Shown: one piece after another, positions 35,451 to 48,982 of the stretch
How positions within the stretch are numbered: position 1 is the stretch's first letter
Layout of the letters: each line of letters starts with the position of its first letter
From: Wuchereria bancrofti
Lineage: Eukaryota; Nematoda; Chromadorea; Rhabditida; Onchocercidae
DNA: 64,000 nt
Direction of reading: 5' to 3'
Assembly: GCA_005281725.1 (NCBI GenBank)
Contig: SSBO01000009.1
Span: forward strand, 8,821,831-8,885,830
Program-made: the position numbers and the translations under genes
Notes under the pieces: generated by a model
Seen by the model: only the letters and a program-made list of their open reading frames with translations
What the model was told of the DNA's origin: nothing
Database searches by the model: none

Positions 35451-38400
35451 GTTAGAAAAAAAAAACATGAAATTTCAAAAAATTTTTCAATTTTTGTACG
35501 TGAAAGATAAATTAGAATTCAATTGCTTATTTTTCATTCTTATATATATGTATTCAGCATTTAGTTCCCTTTTTTTTCATTCCTTTCTTTTTTTTTTGAA
35601 AAAGAAAACTGAAAAAAAAATTTAAACTAGAAAAGCTATTAAAAGCCAATGTATTGATTCAATAAAATTATGCAAAATTACGGCCAAATGGGAATGATTT
35701 GTCAACGTTTATAATTTGTCACAGGCAAAAAAGTTAGCATTTGCTTTTGATGTAGGAATTTTTCTCTTTTTTTGATTGTTTTTTCTTTCATTTCTTTATT
35801 TTTACTTTTTTCTTTTCTTTGAAATAATTATTTCAGTTCTGTCATTTTTGAAAATTTAATTCATCAAATCGTTCATTTTTCTTTTTTTTTTTGCATTGAA
35901 TTTATTATTCTGCTGAATACTTCCTGATAAGAATGGAGCAAAAATACTGATTTAGTTATTTTGAAGCTGAATTATTTGTTTACTGATCATTGTTTACTGA
36001 CTGAATTATTTGTTTACTGATCATATTTGATCATGTTTTCAGGTTTCAAAGACTTTTTTGATTACTTAAGTAATATTATATTGCTGTGTAGCTAAATTTC
36101 AATATGCTTGACGGATGCAATTAAATGTGAAATACTTTTAATTAGTATATGCTGAAATCTGCTGTCTAATTTAGTTAAAATTTTTTTAAGTATGTCATTC
36201 AGTATAATTCATTTTAAATTGAACTATTATCAGGTAGCACATTTTAACATGCTTAAAATGAAGTATGTTGAAATGTGCTATCTGCTGGAAATGTTAATTT
36301 TTAACTATGCCATCTATAGAAATAGTTCATTTTAAAATGTATTACCTGATGTTGTTTTAAATTTGAAAATATTGGCTAGTAAAATTAAATTTCGAACAGG
36401 TTGCAGTGTTCCATTCGATTTAATCAAATTTAACTACGATATTTGGCAAAATTTTAACTTTCAGCTGAATACGATATTAAATATAATTTTAATATATGTC
36501 ATTCGATGTAATCATATTTGAACATTTTTGTCCAATGAAATTTGTGCTAAATGATTTTGTAAATTTATTGAACAATTTTTTTCCTTCTTTGTTGAATTAG
36601 ATTTACAAACGATATTTCAATTCTCAAAAGAAGAAGGAGGTAAAAGAGAGAAAGAGAAAAAGAAAGAGGAAAAAAGGTTGAAAAGATGCACATATGAATT
36701 TTGACAAAATGTCTAAGCTAATTTTAAATGTTAATTAAAATTATGTAGTAAAAACTAATTTCATGCATAATTCATTTTAACAAAAAAGTGACTTTTTTTT
36801 TACTTGCTAAACATTTTATCAATTTCATTTCATGCTGCATCATTTCAAACACAAAAAAAAAAGAAAAAGGAAAGAAGAAAAAAAAAGGAACAAAAAAAGA
36901 TTGCATAAGAAGTTACTTTAAGTAACTTTAGATTTTTTCATTCTTCCTAATAAAGAAAGGAAAAAAGTTTAAAAAAAAAGAAAAATGACAAAAAGCAAAA
37001 TGATTCAATTTTCAACTGTGAATTTGAATTTCATCTAAAATTTGAAAAATTTTACACAGAAAAAGAGCTTTTGAAGGAAAAAAAGAGAAAATGCGAATAT
37101 TTATTGATAATTGAAATCGAATTAATTTGAACTATTAATTAAAATGAATTAATGAAGGAATATCAGAAATGCCTGATGTACTAATTTATTCCTTGCATAA
37201 TTAATTGATCAGGTATTCCGGATAGAAACATAAAATGTTCCAAATGATTTCAAATGATCATTGGAAACAATCGCCATTATTTTTCTTTATATCTGCTGCA
37301 TATCAAATTTAAAAGATTAATTAAAATTAGCAAAAAAAAAAAAACTGCATTATGTTAATGAGTGAAATATTTTGAAATCGCATACAAAAACACAATACAT
37401 CGATTCAATATTTATTGCAATCTTTTTTCCAAAATGAAAATAAATGCAACAGTAATGTTATGAAAACTTATTAAATGAAACAAACTAAATCAGTAAATTA
37501 TGAAAACAAAAAATCAAATACTTAATAAATGAAAAATTACAATTGTTTATTTCAAGTTTTAAAAATAGTTTCAAAAAGAAGCAGTTTATAAAAATGATAT
37601 TATATGATCTTTACAATTTGCAAGCATTGAAATCATTTTTTTTTTTTTTTAATAAAACGAATGGAAAACTTTCTTTTATATATTGAAACAAATCATTTTT
37701 AGTAATTTAGGCGAACTTATTATTATTGTGAAATTATTTGCTAATAATATTTAAAAGGTTAAGTTAAACTTAACTTAAAAATTATAATTAGGATATACAC
37801 CTTACTTTATCACTTACTAAAAATAACTTTTACAATGACATATAAAGCATATTTATGTATATTGTTGAAGTATGCATTATTTTGTACTTAACTGTTTTTC
37901 TTGTTTTAATATTTCAAATAAATGATTAATTAGCTGAAGTGATTTTTTTTTTTAAAATAAATCATAGCATTTTCAATACAACTTTCATCGATTATAAAGA
38001 ATAAACTAAGTAATACAAAAAAGTTTTTATTAATTGCATAAAAGAATAAAAACCAAAAAAAGGAAAAAAATTGCTAGTAATTGCAAAAGAAATATTGAAA
38101 TAAATTCTTACAAAATTAACAAATACTTTCCTCTTTTTTGTATCGAAATAAAACATTTTAAAATTGTAAAGTTATCAATTTTTTTTTTCAAATTTTACAG
38201 AATTTATGTAAAATGTAAAATTTTGCAATTACTAACTTTTCCATTTATTTATTACATACAAATTATGCATTAAAGCATATAAAAGCATTTGTCAATATGC
38301 ATTTATAATGCAAACTACTGAAATAACTGCGCAGTATGAATTACAAATGCCCGAAAATAAAAGTTTTTAGCTAATTAAAATAGAATATAATTAATTGTTA

Positions 38401-40843
38401 AGAAAATTTTAATTTTAAATTGAAATTTTTTTTCAAAAATGATAATATTTCAAAAATGATAATAAAATTACTGTTTTTTTTTCTTTTTTGTACGATAGAT
38501 ATATTATTGTCTAATTTTGATATTTTATAAATTATAGCAATTAAACCTTTTTATGCGCTGACTATTTTTTTAAACTTTAATTTTCCGTGAAATTTTAACT
38601 GATGGAAAAAAAAAACTACGTTGCGATATTTTTCTTACAATTTTAAAGTTTCTTCTCAGATGTTAATTTCCATATTAGAAAGCAGTTTAAAATTTTCGAA
38701 AAGAAACAAATTAAATTTAAAAATAAATAGTTGAATTAAACAGAAAAAGTAAAGAAATTATGTTATCCAACTGCCAAATTTAAAAAATTTTACAAATCCA
38801 AAGTTTCATTCAAATACACATTCCATATGCATTCAATGAAATAAGACATTTGTACAATAATTTCAAAATCAAACTTTATTTAATCAATGAATGATTTAAG
38901 CCAGTTTTAGCCAAGAAAAAAGACAGAAAAAAAGTAAATCTAATTAATGCAAAAAAAAAATCACACAAAATTAATATTTCGTTTTTCTTCTTTAATTCAT
39001 TGCTATACTACAATTCAGTTCATTTCCAACGAATAAATTCCATCACACTAATATATTAGCAAAATAAAAATTGCATTAAATTAAAAAAAAAAACAGTACC
39101 AAAAATTAAAAAGTTAGAATTTTAATCCGTTTCATAGAATAATTTTAAAAAAATGAATACTGCTAATAAATTATCGATAACAGAAAATATCAAAAAAAAA
39201 TTGAATTAAATATTGAATTTTAATTAAATTAACTAGAATAAATAAAACGATTATATTTTTATAAAAATTTCATACCTTACAATAAGAATCGTTAGTGTCA
39301 TTTGTTTTTTTTTTTCATTTTGGCTGGATTATGCAAAATTTGTTATCTGAAAAAAATGTATATGACATATAAATGAATTGATGAAGAAAAAAATCTGGAA
39401 AATTTGTTTAAACCTTATAAAACTTAATTAATTTGTATGAGAAAAAATATAAAATACAATCCTTTAAATAATTTGGAGTTTTTTCTAGAAGAAAACCGTT
39501 TTATTCAATCATTATTCTTATTCTAATTCTAACATTTCCTATCAGAATTCAATTAACTTTCTTATTATCCCTTTCTAATTAACTGATTCGTAACAAAGAG
39601 AGAAACGCAAAAAAAAAATTGCATTTTTTAATTTAACAATCCAAAATTAATCATAATCTAATTAAAGCCAACAAAAAAGTCAAAACTAAATTAAATTTAA
39701 TAAGAAAATTATTTTATGTATGTATTAATTAATATAATTAATACCTGAATTGTAGAAAGCAATTTTATGGTCTAAATCAACTAACTCCATTAAACCATTC
39801 TAAAATTTCTGTTAATAAAATATTCGAATAATCAGTAATTATTTTTTGAACTTTTATTATCAAAAAAAAGAAAGAAATTATTTTTTTATTAACATCTTTT
39901 TTTCACATTTTTTTTTATTTTTTTCATTCTTTATTTCTTTCTTTTTTTTGATGAAAAATTGGAAAAAATTTTACAAAGGTAAAATTTATATTATATGTGA
40001 TCGAATGAATGAAACGTATGGGATTACTGCTTTTGTAATTTTTCAATAGCTTTTTAATGCTATTATTTTATATGCTGTTTACTTCAAGTAAAATTTTAAA
40101 AAATAAAAAACAGTAAAGAGATCAAAGATGAAGAAGAAATAATTTGAGGAAGGAAGAAGAAAACGAAGAAATGTATTCAATGAATTGCTTACAATTGTAC
40201 AAATCATTGTTTATTCTGACAAAACGTTGAAATTTTTCTCATTGCAATTCTGATTCGAAACCATCAAATTAATTTAACATGCAAATATATAATCTGATTG
40301 ATTGAAATTAAAATTTTGCATAAATGGATGAATGAATGACATGACACAGTTGTGAAAATGAAACTCTGATATTAATTTATTTCAAATAATTAAAAATACT
40401 TTATAAATTATAAATTTATAGAAAATTAAAAAATATAATTAATTTATGATTATATCTTTTAGTTAAATGAATGACATTATAGACATTATCAAAGCAAAGC
40501 AAAGATAAAATGAAATGTATTAGATAGGTTAATTCATTAATTAATAAATGAAGCAAAAAGTTAACCGGTTAATTATTCAAATATCCGGTTCATGATGCAG
40601 AAATTTCTATAACTATTTATTATTAATAAAAATTAACGCAAAGATAAAGCATAACTTATTTATATTATATTAATCTATCGATTGATAATGAAAATTGTTT
40701 GCAGAAAAGAAAAGATTATCCGTTTAATCATTCAATTCATCCAATCAACTATTTAGAAGGTAGTATAAGAGATAAACAACTGATAAATTAAAAGCGAAGA
40801 AGAAAAGCAAAGGATTAATTTTTAATTTAAAGAAAAGGAAAAA
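35451..40843. other. AT-rich DNA, no gene seen
   Basis: Homopolymer-rich sequence. The only structure of note is the fold-back at 36235-36280 with flanking inverted fragments. No exon with plausible splice sites and protein-like content was found on either strand. Confidence 0.45.
36235..36280. other. 46-nt hairpin with 20-base arms
   Basis: Arms TAGCACATTTTAACATGCTT and (36261-36280) its near-complement are separated by six bases and differ at two positions. ATCAGGTA at about 36229 and its complement TACCTGAT at about 36346 lie farther out, as do inverted copies of CATTTTAAA..GAACTATT, indicating a scrambled larger palindrome, perhaps a decayed MITE. Confidence 0.5.
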
Positions 40844-42979
40844 GTTCAAATATTTTTATTTTTTCGTAATTAAAAAATACTTAATGGTATACGGTACATT
40901 AAATAATTCTTGCTAAAAATATTTGCTTCAAATATTTCAATTCGAATTGTTTCGAACTATTGAAAAAACAAAGTAGAATGAAAGAGTGAATGTACGAATG
41001 ATAATAAAGGAGCTAATTAGAGAAATAAAAAATAAAAAAATGAAATAATTATTGGGAAAAGTGGAAGTTAAAAAATTTGCATAAATATGCGATAGTAATT
41101 AATTTTTTAAAAATATTAATTATTGAAGAAAGAAAAAAAAAGATTTAAAAAGAAATAAACCAACGCAAATGAACAATGAAAATATATCACTGGAGTATGA
41201 AAAAAAAAGTATTGGACATATAATTTTATCATTCAATTCATAAGCAAATAACTTTTGTTTTCCTCTTTTTTTTTTGTTATAACCATAAAGTTTCTATTTT
41301 TTCCAAAGTTACATAACAATCGTTTCGTTTTTTGATTTCTATCACTAAATTTGTCAATAGAATAGCAAAAAAAAGAAAGGGATAAAGAAAGGGAGAGAGA
41401 GAGGGAGAGGGAGAAAGAAATAAGAAAGTAAAGAATGATGAAAGAAAAGAATGCTTTCTTTTCGTTTTTTAAACTGAATTGATTTTTGTACTTTAATAAA
41501 TGATCCTAAAATATTGCAGTATGTTTATGATTACGATATGTAAATGTTACAGTATCAAAAATTATTTATCAAAAAAAAAAAAAAAATAAAAAAAAAGAAG
41601 ATAGTGATATAACAAACAATAACAAAATATCATATTGGCTTTATTTCGTATTTCACTGAATTGAATGAAAAGAAATGATGGCACAAAGATGACAAGGAAA
41701 AATGGACATATTTATTTTTTGTTTTTTTTTTTGTTTTTCTTTTTTGAAGATTTATTATTTTTTGTGCAATAAAAATGTCAATATTATTGTTACTTTTTTT
41801 AAAATTTGATTATATTATTACTGTTTATTTAAAAATAACTACGAAACTAACTTGTTCTATTAAATGTGTTATTCAAATCGAAAACATTTAAATATTACCT
41901 CATAAATTTGAATTATTTTCCTTTCTCAGTGAAATTTAATTATTAGCATATTTTATGCTATCGCATAAAATTGTGCAATTTTTTTTTTTAAATTTTATAT
42001 CGTATGTCGTTTAAAAAAAAAGAATTGAAACAAAAAACAACATGTGGAGATTTATTACTTTAAATTAAAAAAAAAGTGATTTCATGAGTATAATATCATT
42101 TATAAAAACATTACTTTGAAATTTTACCTAAAATACCTTCAATTATCAGGTTTTACAAGATTTTTTAATGTAAATTATAGTGAAAAATAATGATATTTGA
42201 GCAAAGATTATTGCATTTTTTTGAAAGAATAAATTTTCAAATCAAAAAAAAAAGAAACGAAAATTCTTATTGCAATCTAAAAAAAAGAATGAAAAAAACG
42301 TTATTTAAATTCAATATTAAGAATTCATTTTACATGAGTTAGAAAATTATAAAATTTTTAGCAAAAATACAATCAAAACAATCAATTAATATTGTTTCAG
42401 TTATCGTTAAGAAAAGATATCGCTGATATATCATTGTTCAAATTTCCCTTATTTCGTTTTAGATATCAATTTAATGTGAGATTCAATGTGCCAACAATTC
42501 AATAATTTAATTTTTTTTTTTCGTATCAACCGAATTTTATTGTGGTATATCATTTCATATTTCCTCCATTTGATTATTAAACATAAGAGGAAATAAAAGA
42601 ATGAAATATTATTAATAAAAAATAGAAAACTGCCAAAAAAAAGAAAACGAAAACATAATTATGATTTCCTAATATATCTTAATAGATTCAATTTTATTTT
42701 AATTGTCAACTGAATGTAAAATCCAATGTGTTAACAATTTAATAATTTAGCTTAGCAATTAAAATTTGACAATTATTGAAACATGATGAAACATATGTAT
42801 TTGCTAACAGTTTAATAAGTTAGCTATCAATTGGATTAGATTATGATATATCATTTAATATTTTCTTTATATGGTTAAAATTTTTGCTAACAAATATGTT
42901 GCATCACATTTCAAAAATAGTAAAATTTTAATCATTTACCACTACTGGTATTACAGTACATCAGAAAAGAGGAAATTTT
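40844..42979 (+). repeat. 2136-bp duplication, copy 1
   Basis: This block is repeated base for base, as far as I can read, at 42981-45116, with a single N between the copies. The copies contain only AT-rich non-coding sequence, including a GGGAGAGAG purine tract. Perfect identity of both copies, homopolymers included, with an ambiguous base at the joint points to a failed contig overlap rather than a biological duplication. Confidence 0.95.
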
Positions 42980-42980
42980 N

Positions 42981-45116
42981 GTTCAAATATTTTTATTTTT
43001 TCGTAATTAAAAAATACTTAATGGTATACGGTACATTAAATAATTCTTGCTAAAAATATTTGCTTCAAATATTTCAATTCGAATTGTTTCGAACTATTGA
43101 AAAAACAAAGTAGAATGAAAGAGTGAATGTACGAATGATAATAAAGGAGCTAATTAGAGAAATAAAAAATAAAAAAATGAAATAATTATTGGGAAAAGTG
43201 GAAGTTAAAAAATTTGCATAAATATGCGATAGTAATTAATTTTTTAAAAATATTAATTATTGAAGAAAGAAAAAAAAAGATTTAAAAAGAAATAAACCAA
43301 CGCAAATGAACAATGAAAATATATCACTGGAGTATGAAAAAAAAAGTATTGGACATATAATTTTATCATTCAATTCATAAGCAAATAACTTTTGTTTTCC
43401 TCTTTTTTTTTTGTTATAACCATAAAGTTTCTATTTTTTCCAAAGTTACATAACAATCGTTTCGTTTTTTGATTTCTATCACTAAATTTGTCAATAGAAT
43501 AGCAAAAAAAAGAAAGGGATAAAGAAAGGGAGAGAGAGAGGGAGAGGGAGAAAGAAATAAGAAAGTAAAGAATGATGAAAGAAAAGAATGCTTTCTTTTC
43601 GTTTTTTAAACTGAATTGATTTTTGTACTTTAATAAATGATCCTAAAATATTGCAGTATGTTTATGATTACGATATGTAAATGTTACAGTATCAAAAATT
43701 ATTTATCAAAAAAAAAAAAAAAATAAAAAAAAAGAAGATAGTGATATAACAAACAATAACAAAATATCATATTGGCTTTATTTCGTATTTCACTGAATTG
43801 AATGAAAAGAAATGATGGCACAAAGATGACAAGGAAAAATGGACATATTTATTTTTTGTTTTTTTTTTTGTTTTTCTTTTTTGAAGATTTATTATTTTTT
43901 GTGCAATAAAAATGTCAATATTATTGTTACTTTTTTTAAAATTTGATTATATTATTACTGTTTATTTAAAAATAACTACGAAACTAACTTGTTCTATTAA
44001 ATGTGTTATTCAAATCGAAAACATTTAAATATTACCTCATAAATTTGAATTATTTTCCTTTCTCAGTGAAATTTAATTATTAGCATATTTTATGCTATCG
44101 CATAAAATTGTGCAATTTTTTTTTTTAAATTTTATATCGTATGTCGTTTAAAAAAAAAGAATTGAAACAAAAAACAACATGTGGAGATTTATTACTTTAA
44201 ATTAAAAAAAAAGTGATTTCATGAGTATAATATCATTTATAAAAACATTACTTTGAAATTTTACCTAAAATACCTTCAATTATCAGGTTTTACAAGATTT
44301 TTTAATGTAAATTATAGTGAAAAATAATGATATTTGAGCAAAGATTATTGCATTTTTTTGAAAGAATAAATTTTCAAATCAAAAAAAAAAGAAACGAAAA
44401 TTCTTATTGCAATCTAAAAAAAAGAATGAAAAAAACGTTATTTAAATTCAATATTAAGAATTCATTTTACATGAGTTAGAAAATTATAAAATTTTTAGCA
44501 AAAATACAATCAAAACAATCAATTAATATTGTTTCAGTTATCGTTAAGAAAAGATATCGCTGATATATCATTGTTCAAATTTCCCTTATTTCGTTTTAGA
44601 TATCAATTTAATGTGAGATTCAATGTGCCAACAATTCAATAATTTAATTTTTTTTTTTCGTATCAACCGAATTTTATTGTGGTATATCATTTCATATTTC
44701 CTCCATTTGATTATTAAACATAAGAGGAAATAAAAGAATGAAATATTATTAATAAAAAATAGAAAACTGCCAAAAAAAAGAAAACGAAAACATAATTATG
44801 ATTTCCTAATATATCTTAATAGATTCAATTTTATTTTAATTGTCAACTGAATGTAAAATCCAATGTGTTAACAATTTAATAATTTAGCTTAGCAATTAAA
44901 ATTTGACAATTATTGAAACATGATGAAACATATGTATTTGCTAACAGTTTAATAAGTTAGCTATCAATTGGATTAGATTATGATATATCATTTAATATTT
45001 TCTTTATATGGTTAAAATTTTTGCTAACAAATATGTTGCATCACATTTCAAAAATAGTAAAATTTTAATCATTTACCACTACTGGTATTACAGTACATCA
45101 GAAAAGAGGAAATTTT
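42981..45116 (+). repeat. 2136-bp duplication, copy 2
   Basis: Identical partner of 40844-42979, beginning directly after the N at 42980 and leaving the repeat at GGAAATTTT before unique sequence ATGG. The frame at 42871-43053 crosses the N and is not a gene. Confidence 0.95.
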
Positions 45117-45496
45117 ATGGTATATGAAATTTTTTAATTGATAAAATATAACATTTAATAATAAAATGTAATATTTAATAATAAAGTACAATATTTAATA
45201 ATAATATTTAATAATATGTCATAATCACAAGCAATTTTTTTCTTCTTCAAGTTTAAATAAAAATCTTTCTTATTTCGTTAAAATGTACACAATTTGGAAG
45301 AAATGAAATTGCTTTTATGAATGGACGATACGATTAAATTGAGATGAAATTGAGATGGAATAAGGTGTTGCATTGAGTGTCGGGCAAAGATGCATAGACC
45401 ACATTTTTTGTGTTTTCCGACGCGTGGAATTATTTGTGATTGGTTTTTCCGAGATTTCTGAAGATTTTCCCTGGTAATTGGAGCTTTAAAGTAGCA

Positions 45497-45540
45497 CTTA
45501 TTAAGTTTAAGTGAGATTTCTTAAACTTAATAAGTTTAAG
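45497..45540. other. Perfect 15-bp hairpin with an alternative palindrome
   Basis: CTTATTAAGTTTAAG (45497-45511) is the exact reverse complement of 45520-45534, with an eight-base loop. The right arm also starts a second perfect palindrome (45520-45540, ten-base arms around one A), so two mutually exclusive cruciforms are possible. It lies about 650 bases upstream of the YIF1 start, in a GC-richer presumed promoter region. Confidence 0.6.
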
Positions 45541-45684
45541 TGACACGTCTGAAATTCGGACGACATTTCTAGATCTAAAACTGAAATAATAGTTGAACGA
45601 ATAAAAGTAAAGTAATATTTGAACTGAAGCAACTTCTTAGCTAAAAACTTTTTAGTTAATGTGACGGGAAAATGTTGTATGTAG

Positions 45685-46170
45685 TGCAGACGTATGGAAG
45701 CTTTATATGGTTTGGTAATGATAAATGATTGCATGGTGATATATTTATCAGTATGCTTTTTAGGGAGTGATTAGTCATTATTTATGTTTACGAGATATAT
45801 TATAAATAATTAAATTCTTTTGGAAATTTTGTTTAAAAAAAAATCACTAGGAAGTCATTGTTTTTTCCTTCTCTTTTTTATTCAAAACAAAAGAAATAGG
45901 AATGGGATTCTTGAAGATTTTTGTGATGAGACTTTTTTAAAATAAATCATCCATTTTTGTTTTGTCCATAAACAAAACACAACTGGAGCTTGATTTAAAT
46001 TTATAATCAGAAGTCTTCTGGCTTATGACGTGACACAAGCGTATGGAAGCGTTAAATGATTGCTAATGATAGTGATCTCATAATGATACAATATGTTATT
46101 AGTATCCTTTTTACGGATTGATTTATTCACCTATATCATGGTTATACAGTTCATTATATATTTTGCAAAT
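45685..46170 (+). repeat. Ancient direct duplication upstream of YIF1
   Basis: The segment 45688-45812 (CGTATGGAAGC, then AATGAT, GCATGG or ATCTCA, TTATCAGTAT or TTATTAGTAT, CTTTTTA, GGGAGTGATT or CGGATTGATT) resembles 46036-46165 in the same order. The second copy runs into the acceptor used for the first YIF1 exon. Divergence is high, so the duplication is old. Confidence 0.45.
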
Positions 46171-46188
46171 TTTTAGGCCAGTTGTAGA

Positions 46189-48982
46189 ATGACAGACCCA
46201 AGTTGGGGTTGGAATGACGATAGCAATTATAATGCCGGCTATAATGCTAATCAACATTGGCAGCAAAGGCAAGAACCGTGGAATAATCAGGGAGCCTACA
46301 GGTTTTATATATACTTGGCTCACAAGAGCTTTTTCTTATTAAGCTGAGTTGGAAGTTTAAAATTTGCTGCTAATTAATTCATTTTTCTATTTATTTATTT
46401 ATTTTCTGATATTCGAATGTTCTTTTGGGGTTAATAATTTTGTGAGATGAAATTATTTTTACTTTATCCATAATATTATGTGTATAGTGCAATAAGTGTG
46501 TTTTCAATTTTTTTTTATGTATTTATTTTTTTAAGACGATTGAGCTGGATATTGCTCGTTTGATTTTTCTTTTGGAAATGGAATTCAACTTTTAGAGTTT
46601 CTTTTTTTTGATTTTTTTCTTCAATATCAACACTTTTAGCAATCAACCTACAACAGCAATGCCATCTGATAAAGTTTATAATAATTATTATAACCAACAA
46701 GCAAACATTCCTTCAATACCAATGACAGCTAATTATTCCCAAACAAATCAGATGCAGTCATTCGGAATGCCATCACAGAGTTAGTTATGATTATTCATGT
46801 TATCCGTCGAATTTCAAATGAATAACTTGAAATCAAATTATTTATTTCGAGACTTGCACGATTTGCATTTTCCTATATTCCTTTACACTTCCAAATTAGA
46901 AAAAATGACTGATGATATGGATTTTGAAATTTTAGATGTTTCAATATTTACTACATGTGCAAATATTCTGCAGTTTTTATATGCTAAATATGTTTCAGAT
47001 TCGTATGGTGTTGGAAATTTGCCACCATTTTCTGATCAGTTTATGTCAGAGCCAATGCTAAATGCTGCAAAACAAATTGGTGGTCAGTTCGCTGTACAGC
47101 AGAAAGAAAAGGCATGTTTTTATTACTGAAAATCCAAGAACCCAATATATATACAACCTACAGTGATTATTCTGGAACAAATATTTTTGTTGGAACAATA
47201 AATATTTATGCTTAACATTATTATACCTGAAACAAAAAAAAAGTGGAATAACCTCAAAAAAAGTTTTTTAAAAAAGATTTTCTAGCCAAAGTTAACTTTT
47301 ATGACAAATTTCAGTTGACGAAATATTTGTCTGCATTCCATCTGAAATATTATTTTGCTGTGGACAATACATATGTTGGCAAGAAATTGGGTCTTATGCT
47401 GTTCCCTTTTTTACACCAAGTAAGTTTCTGCATTTCAGAGTAAGTTAAACTTACTGTCTTACTGCTATGAAATTCAGCTCATAATTTTAGGATTGGACTG
47501 TCAAGTATGATTCTTCGGATTCACCACTACCACCACGATTGGATGTCAATGCACCCGATTTATATATTCCGCTAATGGCTTACGTAACTTATATTCTTAT
47601 CTCTGGATTTGTACTAGGAATACAAAAAAGGCAAATTCAAATTAATTAATTACACTTTATTTCGGTACTAAAAGCATCTGTTTAACACTTTTTTTTTTTT
47701 TTTTTTAAGATTTACACCTGAACAATTGGGCATCATCACAACAAATGCATTAGCATATCTTATTTTCGAAAATTTGATAATAATTATAACGAGATATATC
47801 ATGAACATATCGGAATCACTCACCTTCTGGCACTCACTTGCATATAGTAGCTATAAATTTGTTGGGTAAGATTTTTGAAATTTATAGCGCGATGAATAAA
47901 CTATTAGTCTATTAAATAAACTGCTAAATCAAGTAATTGAACTAATCAAATCTGACTGATTTATCAGACGTATCGCTCTTTAAAATTGCGGTGTTTAAAT
48001 TATGTCATAATTATCACTAAATTTTCATATCTGCTGATATTATATTTTTTAGGATGAATATATGCTTATTGGTCTTTATACTAGGTGGTAAATCATTCTA
48101 TTATTGGGTTTTAGCTTATATATCCTTTGCAATTGTTTTCTTTCTGGTATGTTTCATATATTTATTGTTATGAATGAAATTTGTTCCCTTCGGTTTGAAA
48201 TGCTTAATACCCTATTCGCAGTCTCCTCCATGTGCAGTTTTTTAACGCAAAAAATTTGAATGAATAATTGTTTGTTGCTCCGTTTTTTATGCTTTTATTT
48301 GTCACAATTTTTATTTGAAAATGATCTGAGATAGAAACCAGCTCAGTGGAAAGGTTATTTTAATTCATCCAAATCAAAAAAAGAGGCTTAAATAAGAGTG
48401 GGACTAGTTTTTAAAATGATTGCTTAGGCTCTTATTAGGATTGACATAAATTTTTTCCTTTTTGGATTTTCTGTTTTTTTTACATTTTTATTTAAGCTAC
48501 GAACAGTGAAGACATTTTTAATGGATGTACAAAATACATATAATGAATACGGTGGAAAAAAGCGTAAAATATATTTGATGCTATTTATAGCATTCACACA
48601 GCCATTTCTGATATGGTGGTTGACTAGGTTTGTTTCATCCTTTTTCAATAAAACTTTATTAGTTTTTTAGTCATAAAATTACTTTTTATTATAAAATTTT
48701 ATGATAAAACTGAAAAATAAACAAATATTCCTAGTTTTTAAGTTCTTATTTCTTTACCTTAAATGGAAAGAAAGCATAAATTACATTTAATTGAATACAT
48801 TTGACTTTCAATAAACTTTTTAATGTTGTTACAGTTCTGTAACCAGCTACACACCTGGTAAAATGGATTTAGCACAGTATGCTTTGTCGGGTATAGGATT
48901 CAAGGAAGCAGTAAGCAAAGGACAGTTACCTATGTTGCCAAGTGGTGAAGTGGATTACGAAGCTTTACTGAAAATGCCTTAA
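46189..48982 (+). CDS. yif1: YIF1 (Yip1-interacting factor), ER-Golgi membrane protein
   Basis: Nine exons, 46189-46301, 46640-46779, 46999-47111, 47315-47419, 47491-47630, 47710-47865, 48053-48146, 48497-48627 and 48835-48982, give 379 residues. A hydrophilic Asn/Gln/Tyr-rich N-terminus is followed by the family core [16 protein letters not shown] (from about 133), [10 protein letters not shown] (175-184), and about five hydrophobic segments ending at [13 protein letters not shown]1 works with YIP1 and Rab GTPases in ER-Golgi vesicle transport. Introns 3 (47112-47314) and 5 (47631-47709) begin with GC rather than GT, yet phase and homology fit only these joins. About 50 residues ([11 protein letters not shown] to the end) follow the last membrane span, where vertebrate proteins stop almost at once; this exon is in phase and looks coding. 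TTTTTAG ends 13 bases before the ATG, suggesting trans-splicing. Confidence 0.95.

Noticed and set aside
46797..47129. 110-codon frame beginning before YIF1 exon 3
   Set aside because: Its second half is real exon 3 (46999-47111); the first half is open intron sequence and homology starts only at the acceptor.
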